Assembly (NCBI GenBank): GCA_025360665.1
Contig: JANYBU010000241.1
Coordinates: 1 to 5,154 of the forward strand
Length of the DNA stretch: 5,154 bases
Source: Nitrospira sp.
Lineage (GTDB): Bacteria > Nitrospirota > Nitrospiria > Nitrospirales > Nitrospiraceae
Direction: 5' to 3'
The notes under the pieces: model-generated
Seen by the model: only the letters and a program-made list of their open reading frames with translations
Database searches by the model: none
What the model was told of the DNA's origin: nothing
Position numbers and translations under genes: made by a program
Part shown: positions 1-4,734 of the stretch, in pieces
How positions within the stretch are numbered: position 1 is the first letter of the stretch
Layout of the letters: every line of letters starts with the position of its first letter

Positions 1-603
1 GATGAGACCGAGGGATGCCTGTTCAATCCGACACCGGAGAATATCGCGGTGATCGATGAAGCGCTCCTCGTTGATGGTATCGGGGATCAAGTGCGCTTTG
101 CGAAGTTCATGCAGCATCTCCTGCCGCCGACGCCTGTGGACTCGACGCAATCACCTGAGTTGGGCAAGGCGGTGTTCGCGCAGATCGGCTGTGCGGCGTG
201 CCATACCCCCACGTTGAAAACGGGGAACGCGGAGAAGGTATATCTGCGCAACAAGGACGTGAATCTGTATTCAGACTTGTTGCTGCATAACATGGGGCCA
301 AACCTGGCCGATGATATTAGCCAAGGGCTCGCGCAGGGCGATGAGTTCCGCACCGCGCCGTTGTGGGGCCTGGGGCAGCGGGTGTTCTTCCTCCACGATG
401 GACGGACCACCGACTTACGAGAGGCGATTGAGGAACATGTCGGCCCGTATGGGGTGAAACCGACGAAGCGGTATCAACGGGAGCGGCATGACGAGAGCCA
501 GGGGTTCTATCGTCCGTCTGAAGCGACGCAGGTGATTCGGAACTTTCGACAGTTGGACGAAATCAGCAAGCAGCATCTCTTGAATTTCTTGAGAAGTTTA
601 TAA
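1..603 (+). CDS. Di-heme oxidoreductase (DUF1111/MauG-like c-type cytochrome), C-terminal part
   Basis: The frame is open from the first base, so the gene starts upstream of the window; 200 codons are visible before a TAA stop. Codons 64-68 form a heme c attachment motif, CAACH, followed by TP. Further along come HNMGP (about codons 96-100), FRTAPLWGL (116-124), FLHDGR (about 130-135) and EAIEEHVG (about 141-148). This order of motifs is characteristic of the di-heme oxidoreductase family (DUF1111), relatives of di-heme cytochrome c peroxidases and MauG. By family knowledge the mature protein sits in the periplasm and binds two hemes; the first heme site and the signal peptide would lie outside the window. 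The substrate cannot be told from this fragment. The 225 bp after the stop show no convincing terminator. A GTG at position 49 could be mistaken for a start, but the sequence before it is in frame and looks coding. Confidence 0.92.
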   Translation, partial: DETEGCLFNPTPENIAVIDEALLVDGIGDQVRFAKFMQHLLPPTPVDSTQSPELGKAVFAQIGCAACHTPTLKTGNAEKVYLRNKDVNLYSDLLLHNMGPNLADDISQGLAQGDEFRTAPLWGLGQRVFFLHDGRTTDLREAIEEHVGPYGVKPTKRYQRERHDESQGFYRPSEATQVIRNFRQLDEISKQHLLNFLRSL

Positions 604-826
604 GTTACTCGTAGAGGTGGGCGTAAAGGTCAGACGTTGTACGTGACGGAGCACTACAACGGGGAAGCGACGACAAGGACGAATCGAGAAGGGCATGAGA
701 GCCTCGCAGGGGTGGCGCATTATAGGAGGGATGCGAACGAAGGCGCAAGGGCGCTGGTAGACGGAACAGCCTCAGCATCGCATGACAGTCCAGGAGGTGG
801 GGTAACCCCAATCGCTCACCGCAAGG

Positions 827-1708
827 CTAAGCCTGTTTGTCGAGCTGTTTGAGCAACTTCCCATCCTTAGTTTTCCACGCGGTAAGTCCGTTTGCGGTCC
901 CGCCGTGTATAACGACCGCCGCCGCAGATGGACTAGAAAACTCCGCATCCTTGGTGAAGACCAAGAAGCCATCTTTCTCGATGAGCGTGCCATCGGCGAT
1001 TAGTTGTTTGCGCAGGGCTACGGTGTAGGGGTAACTCTCAGCAGATGGGCGGTCCTCCAAGACGGCGGTGGAGTTACGGAATATGACGAAACCGCTCGCA
1101 GTGCGCTGTCCTCGCGCCTCGGCTCCCTTAATCCGGCAGAAGAGCACGCCGCCTGGCTGATTCTTTGCGGTGGGTTGAGCGATCGGCGTGAGAATGTCGG
1201 AGCCGAGGACGGGAAGAAGTTGCCGAATGTGCGCCAGAAAGACTTCCATGTCATCGCGGTCAGATTCGGGTAGCTTGGAGCCGCTAGCCTGGTTCTGTTC
1301 GAGCGTGAACCTGCCGATCTGAGCGGCCTCAGTGAGGAGGCGGCTCTCAAGATACCGAACATGTGCCTTAGTTAGGTTCTCGTCCTTGCTGACAAAAACG
1401 ATGGCCGAGATCCAGAATTCCTTAGTCTTGTGTTGCTTGAGTCGCTCGCGAATGACTTCCGCCTCGCCAATATAAGCGCGGGCTGCGTTGATAAGAGGAT
1501 CGCTGCCAATGAGTATATAGACGCCTAACTTTTCGAGTTCCTCTCGAGATAGAAGCTCGTCAAGTTCGGTACGGGGCGCGGCGACAGCTTTGCCGGTCCA
1601 ATTAGAGATTTCGGTAATGCGTAGGCTCTTCGCGTCTCCGCGTGGAAGGAAGAGTTTGATAAAGGTTGCGAGAGCCCCACATGTTCCCATGCTGGAGGAG
1701 CGAAACAT
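827..1708 (-). CDS. GIY-YIG nuclease-domain protein with C-terminal DUF4357-like module
   Basis: From the ATG at 1708 the protein has 293 residues. The GIY-YIG core begins with GVY at 62-64 and YIG at 79-81. It is followed by arginines at 87 and 89, one of which should be the conserved catalytic Arg, and by a conserved Glu at 121 (YLESRLL) that would bind the metal. The C-terminal part, about 230-290, has FTKDAEFSSPSAAA and TANGLTAWK, typical of DUF4357, a small module often attached to nuclease or restriction proteins. Family members of this architecture usually begin two or three residues before the segment TFIKLFLPRGD, which here starts at residue 15. The extra N-terminal residues come from DNA that encodes integrase on the other strand. 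An alternative ATG lies at 1690. Neither start has a purine-rich Shine-Dalgarno sequence, so the native 5' end may have been lost. The role is unknown: cargo nuclease, defence-type protein or element-encoded endonuclease are all possible. Confidence 0.87.
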   Translation of the reverse strand: MFRSSSMGTCGALATFIKLFLPRGDAKSLRITEISNWTGKAVAAPRTELDELLSREELEKLGVYILIGSDPLINAARAYIGEAEVIRERLKQHKTKEFWISAIVFVSKDENLTKAHVRYLESRLLTEAAQIGRFTLEQNQASGSKLPESDRDDMEVFLAHIRQLLPVLGSDILTPIAQPTAKNQPGGVLFCRIKGAEARGQRTASGFVIFRNSTAVLEDRPSAESYPYTVALRKQLIADGTLIEKDGFLVFTKDAEFSSPSAAAVVIHGGTANGLTAWKTKDGKLLKQLDKQA

Positions 1709-2519
1709 TCGGTCAGGATTCTTTGAACATGAAGACTTTCTTGCTCTTCCTGGTGTGTTACCGGATTACGCACAGGTAGCCGCTACCCTGGCGTACTACA
1801 GCGGCATGCGAACGGGAGAGGTGTTTTCGTTGAAGTGGGTTCAGGTGAATTGGTCAGCAGGTAAGCTCTCCCTAAGGGCTCAAGACACTAAGGCCAATAC
1901 ACTACGAGTTCTATACCTTACAGGTGACTTGCTCCGAGTCCTGACGGTATGGAAGCAGCGGTGTGACCAGAAGTGGCCTCTGTGCTTTTGGATTTGTCAC
2001 CGTGGGGGGATCCGCCATGAATCGCTTAAGCATTCATGGCGCAAAGGTTGTGAGAGGGTAGGGCTGGGCAAAATGGTAGAAGTTGAGGGTACGAAGGCGA
2101 AGGTCTGGGTTGGTAAGATCCCACACGACTTCCGCCGTACCGCTGTTCGGAACATGGTTCGGGCTGGCGTTCCCGAAAAGGTGTCAATGGCGATTAGCGG
2201 CCACAAAACCCGCTCCGTATTCGACCGCTATAACATCGTGAACGAGGCAGACCTTGAACAGGCCGCACAGTCGATGACGGCCTACTTTGAGCGCGAAAAA
2301 GCAAAGATGGTTACAGCTACGGTTACACTGGCTGAAATACGAGGGGAGAGCAGTAGTCCTGTAAGTCACAAAGTGGTTGAATCGTCAGCGGAATTTATGG
2401 AGCTGGCGAGAGGAATTGAACCTCCAACCTGCGGTTTACAAATAGCTACAGACCCACTTTCTCCTCCTTCTTCACTCTCACCAGAACAAACAGAATCATC
2501 AATGGAATTGCCTGGTTAA
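1590..2519 (+). CDS. int: Tyrosine recombinase/integrase, N-terminally truncated
   Basis: Numbering from a TTG at 1590, the catalytic domain of a phage-type tyrosine recombinase is complete: Arg74 in YYSGMRTGE, Lys101 in the DTKANT turn, the HDFRR box (His179, Arg182), His205 in SGHKTRS and the nucleophile Tyr214 in FDRYNIV. Recognisable homology starts only near residue 26 (VARAPHVPMLEERN), which in related integrases is the linker just before the catalytic domain. The SAM-like core-binding and arm-binding domains, usually more than 100 residues, are absent. Residues 1-25 are antisense to the start of the GIY-YIG gene and are probably not native; an in-frame ATG at 1689 is another possible start. 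The tail after Tyr214 runs through tRNA-derived sequence and reads ELARGIEPPTCGLQ, a well-known translation product of a tRNA 3' end at an att site. The protein is probably inactive or dependent on a partner, although every catalytic residue is kept. Confidence 0.88.
   Translation: MPVQLEISVMRRLFASPRGRKSLIKVARAPHVPMLEERNIRSGFFEHEDFLALPGVLPDYAQVAATLAYYSGMRTGEVFSLKWVQVNWSAGKLSLRAQDTKANTLRVLYLTGDLLRVLTVWKQRCDQKWPLCFWICHRGGIRHESLKHSWRKGCERVGLGKMVEVEGTKAKVWVGKIPHDFRRTAVRNMVRAGVPEKVSMAISGHKTRSVFDRYNIVNEADLEQAAQSMTAYFEREKAKMVTATVTLAEIRGESSSPVSHKVVESSAEFMELARGIEPPTCGLQIATDPLSPPSSLSPEQTESSMELPG
1660..1672. other. Probable recombination junction between integrase and GIY-YIG gene
   Basis: Reading rightward, integrase-like sequence begins at about 1665 (VARAPH). 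Reading leftward on the minus strand, family-like GIY-YIG sequence begins at about 1666 (TFIKLFLPRGD). The two independent homology limits meet within roughly 10 bp. This suggests that the GIY-YIG segment replaced the front half of the integrase gene. The exact breakpoint is an estimate made from remembered family sequences. A CATG at 1688-1691 carries the possible start codons of both divergent genes on opposite strands. Confidence 0.5.
2309..2327 (+). repeat. Direct repeat pair GGTTACA (left of att core), candidate integrase arm sites
   Basis: GGTTACA occurs at 2309-2315 and again at 2321-2327, exactly 12 bp apart, inside the integrase tail (residues VTATVT). A matching pair lies on the other side of the tRNA-derived core. 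Two same-orientation repeats beside an att core are typical of arm-type binding sites for tyrosine integrases; that role here is inference. Confidence 0.5.
2398..2442 (-). other. tRNA-Thr(UGU) 3' half: attachment-site core (att)
   Basis: Read on the minus strand, this segment begins with an anticodon loop TTTGTAA (anticodon TGT, plus-strand 2438-2440). It continues with the 3' strand of the anticodon stem (ACCGC), a 5-nt variable loop (AGGTT), a T arm GGAGG-TTCAATT-CCTCT with all five pairs possible (one G-U), acceptor strand CGCCAGC, discriminator T and an encoded CCA (2398-2400). The 5' half is missing: the sequence before the loop (TAGCTA) does not pair with ACCGC. A tRNA 3' half inside the end of an integrase gene is the usual signature of the crossover site used by tRNA-targeting tyrosine integrases. 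It explains the integrase tail ELARGIEPPTCGLQ. Not a functional tRNA. Confidence 0.8.
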
Positions 2520-2567
2520 GTGAATCAGCCGAATTGCGCACGATTGCTTGTGGAGAGGGAAGTTAGC

Positions 2568-2612
2568 ATGAGGATAGTTACATTTTTAGTTACAGATTAC
2601 GAGGTCAGGTGA
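2568..2612 (+). CDS. Possible 14-codon leader ORF before rep
   Basis: An ATG at 2568 is preceded by GGAGAGGGA (2552-2560), a good Shine-Dalgarno sequence at suitable spacing. It opens a reading frame MRIVTFLVTDYEVR that ends with TGA at 2610-2612. The stop overlaps the GTG start of the rep frame at 2609 (GTGA), the classic arrangement for translational coupling. The rep GTG has only a weak ribosome site of its own (GAGG at 2601-2604), so the leader may deliver ribosomes to it. The ORF also spans the direct repeats at 2575-2594, so the coding appearance could be accidental. Confidence 0.35.
   Translation: MRIVTFLVTDYEVR
2575..2594 (+). repeat. Direct repeat pair TAGTTACA (right of att core), candidate integrase arm or iteron sites
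   Basis: TAGTTACA occurs at 2575-2582 and 2587-2594, again with a 12-bp period and in the same orientation as the GGTTACA pair at 2309-2327. The shared unit is GTTACA. Only one further GTTACA was found on the plus strand, at 3696-3701. Position about 135 bp beyond the tRNA-derived core fits a second integrase arm. As it also lies just upstream of rep, binding by the Rep protein is an alternative. Confidence 0.5.
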
Positions 2613-3610
2613 TCGTGGAAATCAACGAGCACAGAGGTTTCAGAGAACCACGAAGCGACGGTCAAGGAGCAGCAGGCGATGCGCCCGCTGGCAATTGCCA
2701 GCGGCGCACGGCTGCCGGTCCCCCGGCAGCCCCTAAACTTGTCAGAAAGACATTTCTCGTCGATCACACGGAATCCCACTCACACACACAGTCATCTGGC
2801 GGGTCGACGTGGTCAGTCAAGATTCACGACTTTGGGAAGCAGTGGATTGAGAGCTCGTGGGGAAAGGTTGATCCGCATCCGGGCAAGCGAGGTCTCAAGG
2901 GCAAGTCACAGAACAAAGAACAGAACGAAAAGCGCGCACGAGCGCGGGCGACTGGCGAGATCAGACGGAAATGTCTTTCCATCGGAGCAGACCATCTGCT
3001 CACGCTAACCTATCGCGACAATGTAGAAGATCGAGAGAGAGTGTTGACCGACCTAGAACGCTTACGGCGCATGCTCTCGCGCGATGGTTACTCGATGCCC
3101 TACGTGGCGGTGTTGGAATGTCAGAAGCGGGGAGCGATCCATCCCCATCTGGCAGTCCGTGGATTTCAGGACATTCGTCTCCTACGGCGCTGTTGGTACA
3201 AGATCGTCGGAAAAGCACAGGGCCAAGTAAACGTGAAGGGGCCACGGCCTGGAACGTCTCCGGTGAAACTCGCCCGGTATCTCTCCAAGTACATCAGCAA
3301 AGACATCGACAGTCTGCCACGGGAGTTTGAGGAGCACCGGTACTTTTGCTCGTTAGGAATCACCGTGCCAACCGAGCGTTTTCAGATTAGCCTGACCCGC
3401 AACGCGAGAGAAGCCGAATCGAAAGTCTTCTTCCTCATGTTCAACGACACGTTACGTCGGATTGGAGACTACTGCACGGTCAGGCACTGGATCGGAGGGG
3501 CCGGGACGTTCGGATGGATATCAGGCTTCGAAGACCCGACTTGTCACTGGGATAGAAACACAGCAAGTCCTCTGCAAGCTCTGGGGCAGGAGTCAAATTC
3601 GTCGATGTGA
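2609..3610 (+). CDS. HUH-endonuclease rolling-circle replication protein (phiX174-A/G2P-like)
   Basis: A 333-residue frame starts at GTG 2609 (GTG 2615 is an alternative); no other ATG, GTG or TTG occurs in frame before the core. Family-like sequence begins around residue 68 (WSVKIHDFG) and continues through KRGLKGKS and RRKCLSIGADHL. Motif 1 is LLTLTYR (130-136). Motif 2, the metal-binding HUH, is AIHPHLAV with His178 and His180. Motif 3 is YLSKYISK with Tyr224, Tyr228 and Lys231, the same Y-x3-Y-x2-K layout as phiX174 protein A. Such enzymes nick one strand at an origin, stay bound through tyrosine to the 5' end and start rolling-circle replication; two tyrosines allow repeated strand transfer. 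Residues 1-65 are low-complexity, include the products of two large palindromes (residues about 25-41) and may be a recent or partly non-native extension. It may belong to an inovirus, plasmid or mobilizable element; no helicase domain is visible. Confidence 0.85.
   Translation: MIVEINEHRGFREPRSDGQGAAGDAPAGNCQRRTAAGPPAAPKLVRKTFLVDHTESHSHTQSSGGSTWSVKIHDFGKQWIESSWGKVDPHPGKRGLKGKSQNKEQNEKRARARATGEIRRKCLSIGADHLLTLTYRDNVEDRERVLTDLERLRRMLSRDGYSMPYVAVLECQKRGAIHPHLAVRGFQDIRLLRRCWYKIVGKAQGQVNVKGPRPGTSPVKLARYLSKYISKDIDSLPREFEEHRYFCSLGITVPTERFQISLTRNAREAESKVFFLMFNDTLRRIGDYCTVRHWIGGAGTFGWISGFEDPTCHWDRNTASPLQALGQESNSSM
2680..2708. repeat. Large near-perfect palindrome in rep 5' region
   Basis: CCGCTGGCAA (2685-2694) is followed directly by its reverse complement TTGCCAGCGG (2695-2704), a perfect 20-bp palindrome. 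Allowing one unpaired C at 2684, the stem continues with TGCG (2680-2683) against CGCA (2705-2708). It could extrude as a cruciform or fold in single-stranded DNA. Lying just ahead of the Rep core domain, it is a candidate part of the double-strand origin or nick region. Confidence 0.75.
2710..2731. repeat. GC-rich hairpin adjacent to palindrome
   Basis: GGCTGCCGG (2710-2718) and CCGGCAGCC (2723-2731) form a perfect 9-bp stem with a TCCC loop. It begins two bases after the palindrome at 2680-2708, so the two make a tandem of strong secondary structures. No run of T follows, so it is not a typical terminator. A role as recognition hairpin for the HUH Rep protein is inferred from position. Confidence 0.75.
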
Positions 3611-3652
3611 AGGAAGTGGGTGCCAACCACCCCCTACTGTACAAACAATCTC

Positions 3653-3681
3653 TTGACGTGTACGGCTATACCGTACATACT
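3653..3681 (+). promoter_or_regulatory. Promoter of higBA
   Basis: A -35 box TTGACG (3653-3658, five of six consensus bases) and a -10 box CATACT (3676-3681, four of six) are separated by exactly 17 bp. The higB start follows 20 bp later. The spacer holds the operator-like inverted repeat at 3659-3677. Confidence 0.65.
3659..3677. promoter_or_regulatory. Operator-like inverted repeat, probable HigA site
   Basis: TGTACGG and CCGTACA are perfect 7-bp arms around a CTATA centre. They fill the space between the -35 and -10 boxes and overlap the first two bases of the -10 box. HigA antitoxins repress their own operon by binding such palindromes, so bound protein here would block RNA polymerase directly. 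Confidence 0.7.
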
Positions 3682-3701
3682 ACCACAATGAAGGGAGTTA
3701 C

Positions 3702-3992
3702 ATGCGCCTTACCAAATTTCGCCATAAAGGGCTCCTGCAGCTCTACACAGAGGACAACCCCAAAGGCGTCTCAGCCTCCCATCTGGATAAGGTGGGAAAA
3801 CTTCTATTAGCCCTTGAAACCGCCCTCACCCTTGAACAGGTGGGACGCTTCCCGGGCTGGAAGCTTCACCCGCTGAAAGGTGATATGAAGGGCTATTGGA
3901 GTTTAACCGTGACTGGAAACTGGCGCATTGTGTTCCGCTATCACGAACCAACAAACACCGCCAGCGACATTGATTTAATCGACTACCACTGA
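3702..3992 (+). CDS. higB: HigB-type toxin, RelE superfamily mRNA interferase
   Basis: The 96-residue product has the typical length and motifs of the HigB/RelE plasmid-maintenance toxins: FRHKGL near the start, PGWKLHPLKGD (51-61), YWSLTVTGNWRIVFRY (65-80) and a terminal IDYH. In the family these toxins cut mRNA on the ribosome. His56 and the C-terminal Asp94-Tyr95-His96 correspond to the residues reported as important in Proteus HigB, so the protein appears intact. The start ATG has GGGAG at 3693-3697. The toxin gene precedes the antitoxin gene, the usual order for hig systems, with 14 bp between them, so they form one operon. Autoregulation through the 3659-3677 operator is likely. The system probably stabilises the mobile element. 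Confidence 0.95.
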   Translation: MRLTKFRHKGLLQLYTEDNPKGVSASHLDKVGKLLLALETALTLEQVGRFPGWKLHPLKGDMKGYWSLTVTGNWRIVFRYHEPTNTASDIDLIDYH

Positions 3993-4006
3993 AAGGAGAC
4001 GGTACA

Positions 4007-4294
4007 ATGATTATGAAGAACCCGCCCCATCCGGGAGACCTTATCAGAACCGAGATCATCGAAGCGCTGGGCTTAAGCGTATCCAAAGCAGCAGACATTC
4101 TTAAAGTTCGTCGCGCGACCCTGTCGGATCTTCTCGCCGGCAAGGCGTCTCTGTCCCCTGAAATGGCCCTCCGCATTGAGAAAGCGTTCGGCCCTGACAT
4201 GGATCACCTTCTTCGGATGCAGCTTGCGTACGATGTGGCACAGACTCGCAGCCATGCCAAGAAACTCAGCATCAAGCGTTATGTTGCCGCATAG
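4007..4294 (+). CDS. higA: HigA-type antitoxin, XRE-family helix-turn-helix
   Basis: The 95-residue product begins MIMKNPPHPGDLIRTEI, the characteristic opening of HigA (VapI-like) antitoxins. It contains a helix-turn-helix at about 24-52: LSVSKAADILKV, then RRATLSDLLAGKASLSPEMA, then IEKAFG. The end includes WLRMQLAYD-like sequence, here HLLRMQLAYDVAQTR. HigA binds and neutralises HigB and represses the operon. Its ribosome site AAAGGAG (3992-3998) overlaps the last base of the higB stop codon, which gives tight coupling and strong translation of the antitoxin. A second ATG at 4013 would shorten the protein by two residues. A rho-independent terminator follows at 4323. Confidence 0.95.
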   Translation: MIMKNPPHPGDLIRTEIIEALGLSVSKAADILKVRRATLSDLLAGKASLSPEMALRIEKAFGPDMDHLLRMQLAYDVAQTRSHAKKLSIKRYVAA

Positions 4295-4322
4295 GATCAT
4301 TCGCTAAGTTTCGCTCACTAGC

Positions 4323-4350
4323 GCCGGTCCATCCGAGGATCGGCATTTTT
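4323..4350 (+). terminator. Rho-independent terminator of higBA
   Basis: GCCGGTCC (4323-4330) pairs with GGATCGGC (4337-4344), eight pairs including one G-U, with a 6-nt loop. It is followed by ATTTTT (4345-4350). It lies 28 bp after the higA stop and ends the operon. Confidence 0.85.
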
Positions 4351-4477
4351 CATTTTGACTCTTGTCAATGATCACCTGAAATTTCTCCTGCCCCGATTAC
4401 CAGTCCGCAGAGCTCCATAACCGGGTTAGGCGATCACTAAGCGCCGGCGGCAACGCGGGCGTACTGTTCTGGGGGCA

Positions 4478-4501
4478 GGGGGGTGTCGTCAGACTCCCCC
4501 C
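4478..4501. repeat. G/C-tract hairpin
   Basis: GGGGGGTGTC (4478-4487) and GACTCCCCCC (4492-4501) pair in nine of ten positions (one T-T mismatch) around a GTCA loop. No T run follows on the plus strand, so it is not a standard terminator. Confidence 0.7.
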
Positions 4502-4504
4502 GCT

Positions 4505-4595
4505 TCAATTCAAAGACCTCAATGCCTCAGTCAGGCGAGGGAAATACAACCATTTCCCTCCGCTAAGACGGCAACTGAGCGTAGGTATGAATTGA
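4505..4595. repeat. Three nested inverted repeats (long imperfect hairpin)
   Basis: The outer arms are TCAATTCA (4505-4512) and TGAATTGA (4588-4595), eight perfect pairs. The middle arms are CTCAGT (4526-4531) and ACTGAG (4574-4579). The inner arms are GAGGGAAAT (4537-4545) and ATTTCCCTC (4552-4560) with loop ACAACC; allowing one bulged C at 4561, three more pairs (GGC with GCT, one G-U) extend the inner stem. The ordered nesting gives one 91-nt foldback with internal loops. It resembles a structured RNA or a single-stranded DNA hairpin with extrahelical bases, but matches no family I can name. Confidence 0.6.
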
Positions 4596-4603
4596 CCCGA
4601 TTG

Positions 4604-4652
4604 TGGCAAGAGCATACCCTGGAAGCGTGGAGATTCCTGAGATACCTTGCCA
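4604..4652. repeat. Inverted repeat TGGCAAG/CTTGCCA
   Basis: TGGCAAG (4604-4610) and CTTGCCA (4646-4652) are perfect 7-bp arms. A smaller GGAA/TTCC pair (4621-4624, 4634-4637) lies inside. It follows the nested hairpin within 10 bp and ends 18 bp before the next -35 box. Confidence 0.45.
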
Positions 4653-4669
4653 GAAGCTCAGTCACCATC

Positions 4670-4698
4670 TTGACTTCCTTCTCAATCATCAGTATCTT
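4670..4698 (+). promoter_or_regulatory. Candidate promoter of the 4735 gene
   Basis: TTGACT (4670-4675, five of six consensus bases) and TATCTT (4693-4698, four of six) are separated by exactly 17 bp. The start codon of the next gene is 36 bp downstream of the -10 box. Confidence 0.5.
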
Positions 4699-4712
4699 AC
4701 TTATCTTAAGAT
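4693..4712. promoter_or_regulatory. Operator-like direct repeat and palindrome
   Basis: TATCTTA is repeated at 4693-4699 and 4702-4708 (9-bp period). The second copy runs into the perfect 10-bp palindrome ATCTTAAGAT (4703-4712). These overlap the -10 box and the expected transcription start, where a repressor would act. Autoregulation by the downstream protein is possible but unproven. Confidence 0.4.
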
Positions 4713-4734
4713 CCTTACGTTAGGAGATTGAGCC

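Larger units (their letters stand above)
4351..4669. other. Gene-free structured intergenic region
   Basis: No convincing coding frame is seen between the higBA terminator and the next promoter. The first part (4351-4470) has no clear feature apart from short GC-rich inverted repeats around 4424-4460. The second part (4478-4652) is dense in inverted repeats, listed separately. It may encode a structured RNA or act as a DNA structure such as an origin or recombination site. Confidence 0.5.

Noticed and set aside
719..755. Perfect minus-strand TATAAT (719-724) that could drive antisense RNA over the cytochrome gene end.
   Set aside because: The only -35 candidate at 18 bp is TTGCGC, three of six consensus bases. 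No transcript unit or structure follows, so it may be chance.
637..852. 71-codon frame between the cytochrome and GIY-YIG genes.
   Set aside because: No ribosome site, biased composition and overlap with the end of the opposite-strand gene. The 604-826 interval holds no gene I can support; the GGGGTAACCCC palindrome near 800 has no T run and is too tight for a terminator.
2679..3008. 109-codon frame with ATG and AAGGAG overlapping the start of rep.
   Set aside because: The product is rich in Arg and Ser, resembles no family and shadows the rep frame, which carries clear HUH-family sequence from about 2810.
3826..4300. Two minus-strand frames opposite higB and higA.
   Set aside because: They are shadows of two clearly recognised genes and show no family motifs.
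4360..4385. TGTCAATGATCACCTGAAAT resembles the ends of some IS21-type insertion sequences.
   Set aside because: No transposase, no matching second end and no repeat of this motif was found in the window, so an insertion-sequence remnant cannot be supported.
4419..4460. GTTAGGC at 4425 and nearby GC-rich repeats suggested an integron attC site next to the higBA cassette.
   Set aside because: No matching RYYYAAC core site with the right spacing and no paired L boxes could be found. The G-rich hairpin also lies outside the expected boundaries.
4505..4734. Retron-type ncRNA considered because of the nested foldback ahead of a gene.
   Set aside because: The following protein shows no reverse transcriptase motifs in its visible 140 residues, and no msr-msd layout could be assigned.
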